Positions 41,939 to 51,154 of a DNA stretch of 64,000 nt are shown here, piece by piece. Numbering within the stretch: position 1 is the first letter of the stretch; every line of letters starts with the position of its first letter. The position numbers and the translations under genes were made by a program. The stretch covers positions 186,001 to 250,000 of the forward strand of contig NZ_MWXA01000003.1 of assembly GCF_002259795.1 (NCBI RefSeq), given 5' to 3'. The stretch is from Bifidobacterium aquikefiri. GTDB taxonomy: Bacteria; Actinomycetota; Actinomycetes; Actinomycetales; Bifidobacteriaceae. Below the pieces are notes generated by a model. The model saw nothing but the letters and a program-made list of their open reading frames with translations, searched no databases and had not been told where the DNA came from.

Positions 41939-43186
41939 TCAGATGAGCCCATCGGCATGGAGTGCGTTGAACATGCGGTTGAAGCATTCTTCGAGCAAGG
42001 GATAAGGCATCGCAAAGTTCATGCGAACGCAGCCTGCGCCAACGGTGCCACATTCACGACCGTCAGTGAGGGCAACATTGGCCTTCTTGAGGAAGTAATC
42101 TGCTGGGTCATCGAGATGCAAAGGCGAGAAGTCAAGCCATGCGATATAGGTACCTTCAGGCTTGATATATCCCACATGCGCGAATCTGGTGCCCATTTCC
42201 TTGTTGACCAGTGCAATATTGCGCTGCACGTAGCGAAGAACCCCTTCGAACCATGCGGCACCGCCTTCGTAGGCGGCTGTTGTTGCTATTGCGCCGATGG
42301 TTGCGGTCTGATGTTCGGACCATTGCGCGCGCTGCATCCACATGGCAAGGTCGTTTGGGTTGGTAAGAATGACCTGTGCGCACTTGGTCCCTGGGATGTT
42401 GAAGGACTTCGAAGCGGAGGTTGAGGTGAAAGCCTGCGTAGCCGTCTGCTGGTTGATGGAGGCGAAAGGCACGTGCCTGTGTTCCCCATAGACGAATGGT
42501 GCGTGAATCTCATCAGAGAAGATGCGGACGTCATACTTCGCTGCCAAATCCGAGAGCTTCAGCATCTCGTCGAGTGTGAGCACCTTGCCGATGGGGTTGT
42601 GTGGATTGCAGAGAACAAAAGCGTGGCAGCCATGGGCAAAGGCCTGCTCGATTGCGTTGAAGTCGAATGACCATCCGCCTTCGGACTGTACTGTAGATGC
42701 CTCGCGAATCATTGGAATCTCAAGCAGTTTCACGTTATAGAGCTGAGGAACGCTGAGGAATGGCATGTATGCAGGCGTGGGAACGATGACGGAATTGCCG
42801 GATCCGACGATCTCACGAAGGAAAATCTCGAAGGCTTCCAGAACGTCTGGAACCGGTCGGATGCAGGCAGGATTCACATCCCAGCCGTAGCGTTGCTGCC
42901 ATGCTGCACAGGAGTTTGCGACACGCTTCTTCCAAGGATCGGGAATGTATCCCAGACGATTATGGTCTGCTGCCTCCTTGATTGCGCTGACCACGCAAGG
43001 AGCCAAGCCATAGTCCATCTCAGCGATGAATGCGCCAATGCAACCTGCGTATCTGGTCCACTTATCTGAACCTACGCCTTGCAACTCCTCCATGGTCGTG
43101 GCATCAATTTTATCGGCATCGAATTGCGGCAATGGGTGTTGGGTGAGTGTGGAATTCTTGATTGTCTCTGTTCTCATGTGACCCAT
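41939..43186 (-). CDS. MalY/PatB-type aminotransferase, probable cystathionine beta-lyase
   Basis: A PLP enzyme of fold type I. The PLP-binding lysine is in STSASKSFNIPG, with IFSDEIHAPFVYGEHRHVPF and CNPHNPIGKVLT as the standard neighbours. Members with this layout cleave cystathionine or cysteine conjugates at the C-beta-S bond (PatB/MalY), supporting methionine synthesis or thiol release. About 415 residues from ATG 43186; a TTG at 43213 and an ATG at 43177 are alternatives and no start has a strong site. A LysR regulator lies ~100 bp upstream on the same strand. Confidence 0.88.
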   Translation of the reverse strand: MGHMRTETIKNSTLTQHPLPQFDADKIDATTMEELQGVGSDKWTRYAGCIGAFIAEMDYGLAPCVVSAIKEAADHNRLGYIPDPWKKRVANSCAAWQQRYGWDVNPACIRPVPDVLEAFEIFLREIVGSGNSVIVPTPAYMPFLSVPQLYNVKLLEIPMIREASTVQSEGGWSFDFNAIEQAFAHGCHAFVLCNPHNPIGKVLTLDEMLKLSDLAAKYDVRIFSDEIHAPFVYGEHRHVPFASINQQTATQAFTSTSASKSFNIPGTKCAQVILTNPNDLAMWMQRAQWSEHQTATIGAIATTAAYEGGAAWFEGVLRYVQRNIALVNKEMGTRFAHVGYIKPEGTYIAWLDFSPLHLDDPADYFLKKANVALTDGRECGTVGAGCVRMNFAMPYPLLEECFNRMFNALHADGLI

Positions 43187-43286
43187 TGTCACTAAAGTCC
43201 GTTCCTCGCTCAACGCCTTGGCTCATCGATATGGTAATCATGCTCATAAAGTTGCTTATCGGATGGTGAAGGCTGCCACTATCTGT

Positions 43287-44288
43287 TCAGCTGTGTGAAG
43301 CTGACGGGTTGAGATATTTCGAAGCTGTGCGCTTCAGCTCCTTGATCATTGGTTCCATGACAGGGCGATGATCGTCTTTTCTCGTCACGATGCCGATCTC
43401 ACGGTATGCGAATTCATCTCGTAACGGGCATGCCCGTAAATCTGGCTGCAGGTTGATGTGTATGTCAAGTTCTGGAACCAGTGACACGCCCATGCCTACC
43501 TCAACGAGGTTCTGCGTTGCCCAATAGTCGTCGGTTTCATGGCGAATATCTGGTTTGAAGCCGGAGCGGGCCGCCAATTTCACCAGGTTTGCGCGGCAGG
43601 TTTCACACCCAGCTATCCAATGCTCGTGTCTTGCCATAGCGAGGTCAATCGCCTGCCGATTATGCTGATAGTCCTTCGCAATCGGGTTCTCGCGGCGAAT
43701 CAGCAGTCGCATCGGGTCGAATCCCAACGAATCGAAGGTGAGATCTTCCGTGATATCAAGAAAATTGGGAATTGCACGATATCGGAATACCACTGCTGCA
43801 TCGACTTTTCCACGAGAGATTTGATCGAGGGCTTCGGGTGGTTCCAGCTGAATCAGGCTGAGCTCGATGTTGGTAAACAGACTCAGATTGGCCACTGAAC
43901 GTGCGGCAATGGTTGAGCAGATCGAAGGAGGAGCCACAAGATGAAGATGCGTGTAATGCTGTTGCCGGTAATCCTCGACTTCGCGGGATGCCGACTCAAG
44001 ACGCTCAGATATTGCTTCGCCATATCGAGCGAGCATCGCTCCCGTTGCCGTGAGTTCGACGCCATGCGATGTTCGTCTGACAAGTGTCGCATTGGTCTGC
44101 GCCTCAAGTCTCTTTATCTGCTGGCTGATGGCAGGCTGAGACCATCCAAGTGCTTTCGCCGTTGCAGAGAACGAGTTGTATTGCTCTATGTGCCATAGCG
44201 TGACCAATGACTGAGGATTCAAAGTTGCACCCAATTCCATCTCCTTCGTTTGACCACACATGTTGTCGATCTTGTGAAGAAATTCCAA
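43287..44288 (-). CDS. LysR-family transcriptional regulator
   Basis: The N-terminal helix-turn-helix is typical: LVTLWHIEQYNSFSATAKALGWSQPAISQQIKRLE. The ligand-binding domain follows (LHLVAPPSICSTIAARSV, GKVDAAVVFRYRAIP, VGMGVSLVPELDI). The reading frame begins with TTG at 44288. A TTG at 44234 has AAGGAG six bases upstream, and an ATG at 44240 overlaps that site, so the true protein may be ~18 residues shorter. It likely controls the MalY/PatB gene downstream or the transporter operon upstream; the ligand is unknown. Confidence 0.9.
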   Translation of the reverse strand: MEFLHKIDNMCGQTKEMELGATLNPQSLVTLWHIEQYNSFSATAKALGWSQPAISQQIKRLEAQTNATLVRRTSHGVELTATGAMLARYGEAISERLESASREVEDYRQQHYTHLHLVAPPSICSTIAARSVANLSLFTNIELSLIQLEPPEALDQISRGKVDAAVVFRYRAIPNFLDITEDLTFDSLGFDPMRLLIRRENPIAKDYQHNRQAIDLAMARHEHWIAGCETCRANLVKLAARSGFKPDIRHETDDYWATQNLVEVGMGVSLVPELDIHINLQPDLRACPLRDEFAYREIGIVTRKDDHRPVMEPMIKELKRTASKYLNPSASHS

Positions 44289-44388
44289 TGAGCCTCTGTT
44301 TTCAAGAGGGAAGTCGAGGTTATTGCTTCAACAATAGAGTGGGAATATTCAGTAATGTGTCGGCTCTCTGAGATGACCAAACGTTGAA

Positions 44389-44448
44389 GGGCTGCAGGAA
44401 CCGTTGATCATCAACTTCTCTGCTGATGATCAACGGTTCCTGCAGCCC
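44389..44448. terminator. 25-bp perfect hairpin after the URO-D-like gene
   Basis: The arms 44389-44413 and 44424-44448 are exact complements over 25 bp with a 10-base loop. An outer TGACCA/TGGTCA pair (44374-44379, 44452-44457) may extend it. It lies 57 bp after the end of the minus-strand ABC/URO-D operon and has no real T-tract. Confidence 0.6.
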
Positions 44449-44504
44449 ATCTGGTCATACTGACACGTGTGGTGCATGGGAATGAACGAGGCTTCTGCCG
44501 CTGT

Positions 44505-45554
44505 CTACCTGCAATTTCTCAATAGTTGGAGTGCATCATCCGATGCTGGTGTCGGAATGGTGCAGCTTGGTGCCAGCAGGAAGGGCTTTCCGCTGCGTTG
44601 CTGAATTGTTTCTTCAAGCTCTCTCGCGATTCTTGTGGTATCACCCTCGGTGGCGAATTCCGTGAAGCTTGCACCACCAATGGGCACAATGCCAAATGGA
44701 GCATCCAAGTCCGGATTGCCTTCAAGGAATTGATCCCATTGCAACGCCTGAGCCCCGATTGAAGAGAACCATTCGGGATGGGCCTCCTGCCGGCATGTGT
44801 GGAATATGATCTTTGCCCGAGGATTGGCGCTGTTCACCGCTGCAATGACCATGGAATCGTATGGCTTCGCGAACGCTTCGTATTGCTTCGCATCAAAGTA
44901 ATCTTCACTTGCCATGCCGGTTGATGCCAGGAAAATGCCGTCCAGGCCTGAGCCGCCATCCGCAATCGGTGTCACGAGTGAGGCGGCATATGCAGCAAGC
45001 GTTTCCGCTATGTTGCCTATGGCTTTCTTTGCCGCTTCCGGGTGTTCAAAAATCAGTTCGTCACGGCTGGTCGTTGGCTGTGTCCCGGTGCTATTGGCGC
45101 CGGGGTACAAGGGCAGCAGTGCCATCTGCATGAGTACGGACAAAGGGTTGAAGATTGTCTGTACAATTGCTCGGTCTGGAAATGCCTCGCGAATTAATCT
45201 GGCGGCAGTGAGATGATCTGCAAATTCCGGGGTGGATTTGACATCAAGAACTGACACCTTTTTCAAATCATCAGGGTTGGCAATTGCAGCTTTGATCGGT
45301 TTCGGCTCAGGAATTTCAGGATAGTCGAAGTGATCATATATGGATCCCCATGCTTCGGCATAATAGACGGCCCGCGAATTGATCTTGATCCAGTCCCAGT
45401 TCCATTTACGATTGAAATCAATGGTCGCCTTGGCGAACTCCTCGGCACCGTATTCGTGACCGATGAAGTGTTGCCAGGCACTGGTGAGAAATGCAGGAAC
45501 ATCTGTTTCTCCCTCGAGCATGGCATGGAACTGTTCTCTTCTCGTAGTGGTCAT
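44505..45554 (-). CDS. Uroporphyrinogen decarboxylase-fold protein, zinc methyltransferase-like (MtaA/CmuA relatives)
   Basis: A 349-residue protein with the URO-D fold but without the heme-pathway RxPxWxMRQAGR signature. It keeps the zinc-site pattern of MtaA/MtbA-type methyltransferases: H-x-C at His252/Cys254 (IIFHTCRQ) and a C-terminal cysteine, Cys331, in APSCTIPTPASDDALQLL. It therefore probably moves a methyl group to or from a thiol or cobamide rather than decarboxylating a porphyrin. No corrinoid-binding protein is nearby. The ATG at 45554 has AAAGGAGTT eight bases upstream. It is the last gene of an amino-acid-type ABC transporter operon, which suggests the imported solute is its substrate; that is inference. 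Confidence 0.75.
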   Translation of the reverse strand: MTTTRREQFHAMLEGETDVPAFLTSAWQHFIGHEYGAEEFAKATIDFNRKWNWDWIKINSRAVYYAEAWGSIYDHFDYPEIPEPKPIKAAIANPDDLKKVSVLDVKSTPEFADHLTAARLIREAFPDRAIVQTIFNPLSVLMQMALLPLYPGANSTGTQPTTSRDELIFEHPEAAKKAIGNIAETLAAYAASLVTPIADGGSGLDGIFLASTGMASEDYFDAKQYEAFAKPYDSMVIAAVNSANPRAKIIFHTCRQEAHPEWFSSIGAQALQWDQFLEGNPDLDAPFGIVPIGGASFTEFATEGDTTRIARELEETIQQRSGKPFLLAPSCTIPTPASDDALQLLRNCR

Positions 45555-45623
45555 AATGAAGTAACTCCTTTGTACATGTGCAGCTTTGGATAAGAATGAC
45601 TGACAGCTGAATGGCAGTGCCAT

Positions 45624-46478
45624 TCAAGAAACCGTGATTGCGTTGATGAATGTCTGCAGTTCCTTGTTCTCCCGGTGGTTTCGGGCATCGTTGAAGGAAC
45701 CGTATGTGGTTATTTCACCCGCGCTGAAGAACAGGACCTTATCGGCGGCTCTCGCTGCGAAGGACATGTCATGTGTAACGAGAATGATGGCCATGTTTTG
45801 CCGTTCCTTGAGTTTGGTAAGCACGGCGAGCACGTCTGCCGCCACCGGAGGGTCGAGTGCGGACGTTATTTCGTCGCACAGCAAGACCTGTGGATTCATC
45901 ATGAGGGCGCGTGCGATGGCCACTCGTTGCCTTTGCCCTCCCGATAGCGTCGAGGGCATGCTGTCAATGTATTGCTCCATGCCAACCGCTTCGAGTGAAC
46001 GTTGTGCCTGTGCCCGGATATCTGATTCGGAGAGCTTCAATACCTTGCGTGGTGCCAGTGCGAGATTCTTGTAGACGCTGAGATGTGGCCAGAGTGTATA
46101 GCTCTGGAAGATCATTCCAATCTTGCGCCTTTGTTCATCCCACTGGTCCGTTGATTCATCGCCATCGCAGACCAATTCATTGTCGATGGTGATAGTTCCA
46201 TCATCGAGTTCGGTCAGACCGGCGATTGTACGCAGCAAGGTGCTTTTTCCCGATCCGCTTCGGCCGACAATAACGACAATCTGGCCGCGATAGAAATCGC
46301 ATGATACGGATTTGAGGATGATGCGACTGCCATATGCCTTGTTGAGTCCCTGTACGGAAACGATGGGTCTTTTACCGTTGCGAACCAGTGTTTCCTGCTG
46401 AATCGCATCGTGTTGGTTCAGGGGATGATCGGTCTGGGGAGACTGTGAAGTGGGAGATGATGCTTTGTTTTCATTCAT
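45624..46478 (-). CDS. Polar amino acid-type ABC transporter ATPase
   Basis: A GlnQ/HisP-type ATPase. After a 35-residue polar extension come Walker A GRSGSGKSTLL, the Q-loop MIFQSYTLWPHLSV, the signature LSGGQRQRVAIARAL, Walker B VLLCDEITSALDP and the H-loop ILVTHDMSFAA. The glutamate after the Walker B aspartate is present. It lies 69 bp upstream of the URO-D-like gene and 29 bp after the permease gene, all minus strand. Confidence 0.92.
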   Translation of the reverse strand: MNENKASSPTSQSPQTDHPLNQHDAIQQETLVRNGKRPIVSVQGLNKAYGSRIILKSVSCDFYRGQIVVIVGRSGSGKSTLLRTIAGLTELDDGTITIDNELVCDGDESTDQWDEQRRKIGMIFQSYTLWPHLSVYKNLALAPRKVLKLSESDIRAQAQRSLEAVGMEQYIDSMPSTLSGGQRQRVAIARALMMNPQVLLCDEITSALDPPVAADVLAVLTKLKERQNMAIILVTHDMSFAARAADKVLFFSAGEITTYGSFNDARNHRENKELQTFINAITVS

Positions 46479-46507
46479 GGGATGGCTTTCGTTGGTACTT
46501 TGTGAGT

Positions 46508-47182
46508 TCAGACATTGTCTCGTTGCATGAGCATGTGACGTTCAAGGGCGTTGACTACCAGCGTTACAGGGAAAGCGATTATAAAATAGAAGAGCGCGGT
46601 TACCGTGAATATTTCGAATGGCCGGTAATATTGCTGTGAAGCTGTATTGGCCTGAAACATAAGGTCGGCAACCCCGATTGTCGACACAAGCACGGTGTCC
46701 TTGAATGCGCCCACCAGTAACGAAAGTATGGAGGGGAGCTGCTGGCGAAAAGCCTGTGGAAAGATGATATGAATGACCTGATCGAATCGTGAAAGTTGCA
46801 AGACATTTGCAGCCTCGATCTGTTCTTCGGGAATTGACTGGAACCCCGACCGGTACGCCTCGGCCATGTATGCAATGAGGTTCAGCCCAATCGTGAGCAC
46901 AGCCGCGAGGAATCCTGGTAGCTTAATCCCGAAAACCATCGGGAGTGCATAAAAGACCCAGAACAGCTGCAGAAGCAGCGGGGTGCAACGAAATATCTCA
47001 ATATATGCCTGTGCAAGGTAGCGAATGATGTAAATGCCAGACATGCGTGCCAGCGCTACGGGAATTCCCAGAGAAAGTCCAATACAAACAACGAGCAGGG
47101 TGAGAACGATAGAGGTTCTCATACCGCTGAGTAGCAGCGGCATGGCCTTGGAGACGATGCCCCAGTCTGGAATGTAATTCAT
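46508..47182 (-). CDS. Polar amino acid-type ABC transporter permease
   Basis: A 224-residue membrane subunit of the HisMQ/GlnP family. It shows LLLSGMRTSIVLTLLVVCIGLSLG, FRCTPLLLQLFWVFYALP, the coupling region (YRSGFQSIPEEQIEAANVL, IIFPQAFRQQLPSI) and a last helix ending in LERHMLMQR. A single permease suggests a homodimer. The ATG at 47182 is preferred; the frame extends five codons upstream. Confidence 0.92.
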   Translation of the reverse strand: MNYIPDWGIVSKAMPLLLSGMRTSIVLTLLVVCIGLSLGIPVALARMSGIYIIRYLAQAYIEIFRCTPLLLQLFWVFYALPMVFGIKLPGFLAAVLTIGLNLIAYMAEAYRSGFQSIPEEQIEAANVLQLSRFDQVIHIIFPQAFRQQLPSILSLLVGAFKDTVLVSTIGVADLMFQANTASQQYYRPFEIFTVTALFYFIIAFPVTLVVNALERHMLMQRDNV

Positions 47183-47229
47183 GATCATTGCTCTCAATCT
47201 TGAGACGGATATTGTTAGGTGTGCCCCTG

Positions 47230-48126
47230 TTACGAGAGTTGATATTTTGCAGGAACCGATGCCTCTACATAACCATTGGTTATTGTGGTGTCGATCTTGA
47301 CCTTTTCGAAGCTGGCCTGGATCTGACCGGAATTGACTGCATCAGTGATTGCGGCATTCAGCGTTGCAAGTGATGATGAGTCGATGCTGTGTGACACGCC
47401 GAAGCCTGAAATTGCGACTGCTATTGGATTCTGAGGAACCAGGATGGCCAGGGAGTCGTTGTTCTGAGCCGCCTGCACGGCAGTATCTGCGGGAAGCAGC
47501 ACAGCGCAGGCACGGCCAGAGTTGACTGCCTGAATTGCATCTGGGAAACTATCCACGCTCAGCACATTCTTGTCCTTCAACTTCAATGAGGATTCCTGTG
47601 CGCTCCCTTGAGGAACGGCTATCGGCTTGGCATTGGTAAGCAGAGCGTCCTCTGTCTTGGCAGTGGTGTTCTTCGGCACCATCAACACGTTGTTCGTTCC
47701 GGTCATTGGCGCGGTGAATCCCACCGCGAGAGAACGAGCCAGTGTGATGTCAAGACCAGCTGCAAGATCATAATCACCGGATTGCAGACCGGCAACAATG
47801 TTACCCCAGGAGGTGGTGACATATTGGACCTTGACACCTAGTGCCTTGGCAATTGTTTCAGAAGGAATCGTCCAAGGTCCCTCCCATTGCCCCTTGGAAT
47901 TCTTGCTCAGTGTGGGTGCGGCCTCTGCCATGCCTACCTTGAGCACCCCAGCCTTCTTGACTCGTGCAATCCATGAACCTTGACTGGAATCTGAAGAGCT
48001 CGCCTGTGACGCGCCACCACCGGCAAGTTTCGCAGCGGAAAATCCACAGACCAGAGAAATAACGATCACAATGATTATTTCGGTAACCATGCGATTGGTT
48101 GCCTTGACTTTACGGTTGCTCGCCAT
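47230..48126 (-). CDS. Polar amino acid-type substrate-binding protein, membrane-anchored
   Basis: A family-3 binding protein of 298 residues. The start has a hydrophobic anchor or signal (TEIIIVIVISLVCGFSAAKLAG) without a lipobox. The domain follows with VLKVGMAEAAPTLSKN, AGLQSGDYDLAAGLDITLARSLAVGFTAP and SVDSFPDAIQAVNSGRACAVLLPADT. The WEGPWTIPSE segment replaces the usual GFDVDLA motif, hinting at an unusual ligand. AAGGGGA precedes the ATG at 48126. It opens the operon SBP, permease, ATPase, URO-D-like protein. Confidence 0.9.
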   Translation of the reverse strand: MASNRKVKATNRMVTEIIIVIVISLVCGFSAAKLAGGGASQASSSDSSQGSWIARVKKAGVLKVGMAEAAPTLSKNSKGQWEGPWTIPSETIAKALGVKVQYVTTSWGNIVAGLQSGDYDLAAGLDITLARSLAVGFTAPMTGTNNVLMVPKNTTAKTEDALLTNAKPIAVPQGSAQESSLKLKDKNVLSVDSFPDAIQAVNSGRACAVLLPADTAVQAAQNNDSLAILVPQNPIAVAISGFGVSHSIDSSSLATLNAAITDAVNSGQIQASFEKVKIDTTITNGYVEASVPAKYQLS

Positions 48127-48344
48127 ATTGTCCCCTTTTTGTTGTGCGTGTCTGCCACTATAGGGACTGATTCACGAGCACAGGTGCCCGTAAAGCCATA
48201 ACTTTCTTTGGGTGCGTATAAATCTGCTTCTATCAGGTAACACGTTGAATGATCGTTACATGAGTGAAATCTTTAAGAAAGCAGGTGTTTAACTTGAAGC
48301 ATATTTTCCAGCTGCAGATGTCTGATGAGGCTCAGCACGATATC

Positions 48345-48377
48345 CATGTGGCTTTCCGAGCAATTGGCAGCCACATG
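48345..48377. repeat. 9-bp inverted repeat between the MFS and binding-protein genes
   Basis: CATGTGGCT (48345-48353) pairs exactly with AGCCACATG (48369-48377). It lies in the 267-bp gap upstream of the ABC operon and just after the upstream MFS gene ends, so it may help end that transcript. No T-tract occurs in the minus direction. Confidence 0.35.
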
Positions 48378-48393
48378 TTTCGCAATGTACATG

Positions 48394-49767
48394 CTACTTG
48401 CCAATGAAGCGTGGAATGAATCGCTGCATCATGTAGGCACCAACGAGTCCTATTGAACCCATCAACACTGCGGCGGACCAGAGGCCGGACAATGCAGTCA
48501 TGCCCGAAATGGCAAGTGGACCAACGGCAGAGCCTGAATCCGTAGACATTCTCCATCCGCTGAGGAAACCAGGCATATTCTCCGGTGCATAACGTGATGC
48601 CAGATCGGCCCCGAGCGTCATGATAATGCCGCTACCTAGGCCATTGGCTACAGATATCAGGATTGCGATGCAGATATATGTCCATTCAACCGTGGCGAAA
48701 GGCATGAGGAGATGCCCAAGGCTTATACCAAGCAACACCGGCACAGCAGCCCAACGGCGTCCGAATCGATCCATGATCTGGCCGGAAGTATAGAAGAGTG
48801 AAAGGTCTACGGCACCGGCAACGCCCATGATCAGCGCTATGTGCGGCGCGGAAATATTGAGTTGTACACCCCAGAGCGGCAGAATCACCTGGCGTGATGC
48901 GCGCATCATCTGCAGTATGCCGGCCGCTGTACCTATGCGGCATAGGATGCTGAAATATCTGATCACCGGGAAACGCATCAGTGTGACCATCATCGGTGAA
49001 GTGCCATATTTGCCCATACCAGGATTGACCGTATGCCCATGCTCAATGATCCCCTGAGATGTCACATGTGAAATGGCGATATGGCCTGCACCCGCAGAAT
49101 CTGTGTTCTTGGCATGCGCAACACCTCTGCCTCGCTCAGCACGAGCTCTATTGGCAGACAGGAGCTTTTCGGGATCTGGCGTGACCTGCAGCACGACCAG
49201 AACACTCAGACAGGCCACAACGTGAATCCAATATACGCTACGTGATCCGGTCAGTGCAATGACTGGTGAAGCGATGAATGGTCCGACGAAATAGCCGATG
49301 CGAGTCGTGCCGCCCAGCAGCGACATTGCTCGTGCCCGGTACCAAGGTGGAGTCCATGCGGTAAGAAATGCATGTCGCGCAAGATTGAATGTTGCGGATG
49401 CAATGCCAATAACCAGAACACCCGCTGCCAGTACGACCAGATTCGGAGCACGCCAGCAGAAAATTGCCGAGATAATGGCGAGTATTGCAGCGATGCGCAT
49501 GGCAACGGTCTCGCCCCAAGTATTGACGATGAAGCCGCTGGGCACATCGCCGAGCACCACTCCGATCATCAGGAGCCCAGATATGATTCCGGCCGTTGCA
49601 AGGTTGGCTCCCAACGCCTTGGCGGTAAGGGGGACGATGGGGATGAGCGATCCCTCTCCGGTTGCAAATACAATGGCAGGCATATATACGGGCACGAAAA
49701 GATGGTGAAGGAAATCCGTCTGCTCCGCATGTGTCTTCTCGTTGGTAGCCTGTGCCATACCGCTCAT
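48394..49767 (-). CDS. MFS transporter
   Basis: A 457-residue, 12-helix carrier. Conserved spots are FATGEGSLIPIVPLTAKALG in helix 1, VVLGDVPSGFIVNTWGE as the motif A region, and SLLGGTTRIGYFVGPFIASP in the N-terminal half. The second half has DRFGRRWAAVP. A long polar central loop contains HAKNTDSAGAGHIAISH. The substrate is unknown. The ATG at 49767 follows GGAGG by three bases; the ATG at 49758 would give a 12-base spacing. The open frame reaches 49854 without a credible start. Confidence 0.85.
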   Translation of the reverse strand: MSGMAQATNEKTHAEQTDFLHHLFVPVYMPAIVFATGEGSLIPIVPLTAKALGANLATAGIISGLLMIGVVLGDVPSGFIVNTWGETVAMRIAAILAIISAIFCWRAPNLVVLAAGVLVIGIASATFNLARHAFLTAWTPPWYRARAMSLLGGTTRIGYFVGPFIASPVIALTGSRSVYWIHVVACLSVLVVLQVTPDPEKLLSANRARAERGRGVAHAKNTDSAGAGHIAISHVTSQGIIEHGHTVNPGMGKYGTSPMMVTLMRFPVIRYFSILCRIGTAAGILQMMRASRQVILPLWGVQLNISAPHIALIMGVAGAVDLSLFYTSGQIMDRFGRRWAAVPVLLGISLGHLLMPFATVEWTYICIAILISVANGLGSGIIMTLGADLASRYAPENMPGFLSGWRMSTDSGSAVGPLAISGMTALSGLWSAAVLMGSIGLVGAYMMQRFIPRFIGK

Positions 49768-50072
49768 TGACCTCCTATGTGATCGTTGCCGAAGATTCAT
49801 GACGCATGCCGTGTAAGTGTCTCCCTGCTGACCCATCGCGCAATGAACCGACATTTCCCGCTGCCTCGCAGTATAGCCGTTGTGCTGTGGCTTTCAACGC
49901 GAATGTGATGAAAGCGGACGTGATTCGACATTTGTAAAATGACTTTATATAAGTTACTCTCGAAGTTGCAATGTGACGAGCGATTGAACAATGCAGTTGG
50001 TCCCATAGGTGTCGTTCGTCTTGACATTCATACTCAGCGAAGAAGCGGAGCATTCGGTAGAAAGGAATTCCC

Positions 50073-51086
50073 ATGAAGGCATTGGTACTTACAGCGATTC
50101 GACGTTTTGAGATTCAGAATCTTTCCACACCCAGCATTGGAGCGAACGATGTGCTGGTGAACACGGCATATGCCGGGGTGTGCGGCACCGATCATGACCT
50201 GTATGCAGGTCGTCCGGGATCGGCTCCGGCGAATCCACCGATCGTGCTCGGGCATGAGAACTCAGGAATCGTCGCTGAAGTGGGCAATGCCGTGACCAAT
50301 GTGAGCAAGGGAGATCGTGTTGCCGTTGATCCGAACATCTATTGCGGGGAATGCACATACTGTCTGACGCAGCGACCGGAGCTGTGTGACCACCTCAGTG
50401 CTGTGGGTGTGACGAGAAACGGCGGACTCGCAGAGCAGTTCAGTGCTCCTGCCTCCGTCGTGTATCGACTTCCCGACACGGTGACATTGCAGTCTGCCGC
50501 AGCCATCGAACCTTTATCCTGTGCCGTACACGGCGTTGATCTGCTCCGACTGCGGCCCTACCAGAAGGCGCTCGTAATTGGAGACGGATTTATGGGTCAG
50601 CTCTTTGCCCAGCTATTGCAGGCCTATGGGGTTCATCGGGTGGATCTGGCGGGCATCTTTGACGACAAGCTCAAGCGCAACCATGAACTGTTCGGTGTCG
50701 ATCGCACATACAACACGCAGCGAGAAAGCATCCCGGTCGATTCCTATGACGTTGTCGTTGAAGCGGTGGGACTTCCGCAGACGCAGGCAACGGCCGTGAA
50801 GGTGGCGGCCAAGGGCGGTCAGGTTCTAATGTTTGGTGTTGGCCCCCAGGAGTCGTCCTTCGAGATGAACACCTATGACATCTACAAGAAGCAGCTGACC
50901 ATCCAGGGCTCCTTCATTAATCCCTTGACCTTTGCCGATGCCATCGCTTTGATATCTGCCGGAAAGGTCAATGTCGACGGACTCATCAGCCACGTTCTTG
51001 ACCTCACCCAGGTCCAGGACTTCCTGGACGGCAAGATCAAGGATGTCTCGAAGGCCATTGTCAAGGTCGGCGACACGTTGAAGTAG
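50073..51086 (+). CDS. Zinc-dependent medium-chain alcohol/polyol dehydrogenase
   Basis: A 337-residue MDR-family enzyme resembling sorbitol or threonine dehydrogenases. Catalytic zinc ligands Cys37 (GVCGTDHDL) and His61/Glu62 (VLGHENSG) are present, as are four structural-zinc cysteines in YCGECTYCLTQRPELCD. The nucleotide-binding domain has VIGDGFMGQLFAQLLQA, where the usual GxGxxG is GDGFMG. AGAAAGGAATTCCC precedes the ATG. It is convergent with the ROK repressor gene and may supply a polyol or sugar-alcohol oxidation step for the glycan region. Confidence 0.9.
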   Translation: MKALVLTAIRRFEIQNLSTPSIGANDVLVNTAYAGVCGTDHDLYAGRPGSAPANPPIVLGHENSGIVAEVGNAVTNVSKGDRVAVDPNIYCGECTYCLTQRPELCDHLSAVGVTRNGGLAEQFSAPASVVYRLPDTVTLQSAAAIEPLSCAVHGVDLLRLRPYQKALVIGDGFMGQLFAQLLQAYGVHRVDLAGIFDDKLKRNHELFGVDRTYNTQRESIPVDSYDVVVEAVGLPQTQATAVKVAAKGGQVLMFGVGPQESSFEMNTYDIYKKQLTIQGSFINPLTFADAIALISAGKVNVDGLISHVLDLTQVQDFLDGKIKDVSKAIVKVGDTLK

Positions 51087-51102
51087 AGGGCTGGGGTTCA
51101 CG

Positions 51103-51147
51103 AAAATCCGGCGGATAGGCGCAATGAGCGAATTCTGCCGGATTTTT
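51103..51147. terminator. Bidirectional terminator between the dehydrogenase and ROK genes
   Basis: AAAATCCGGC (51103-51112) pairs with GCCGGATTTT (51137-51146), with T-runs on both outer sides of the two strands. Confidence 0.8.
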
Positions 51148-51154
51148 GTGCAGA

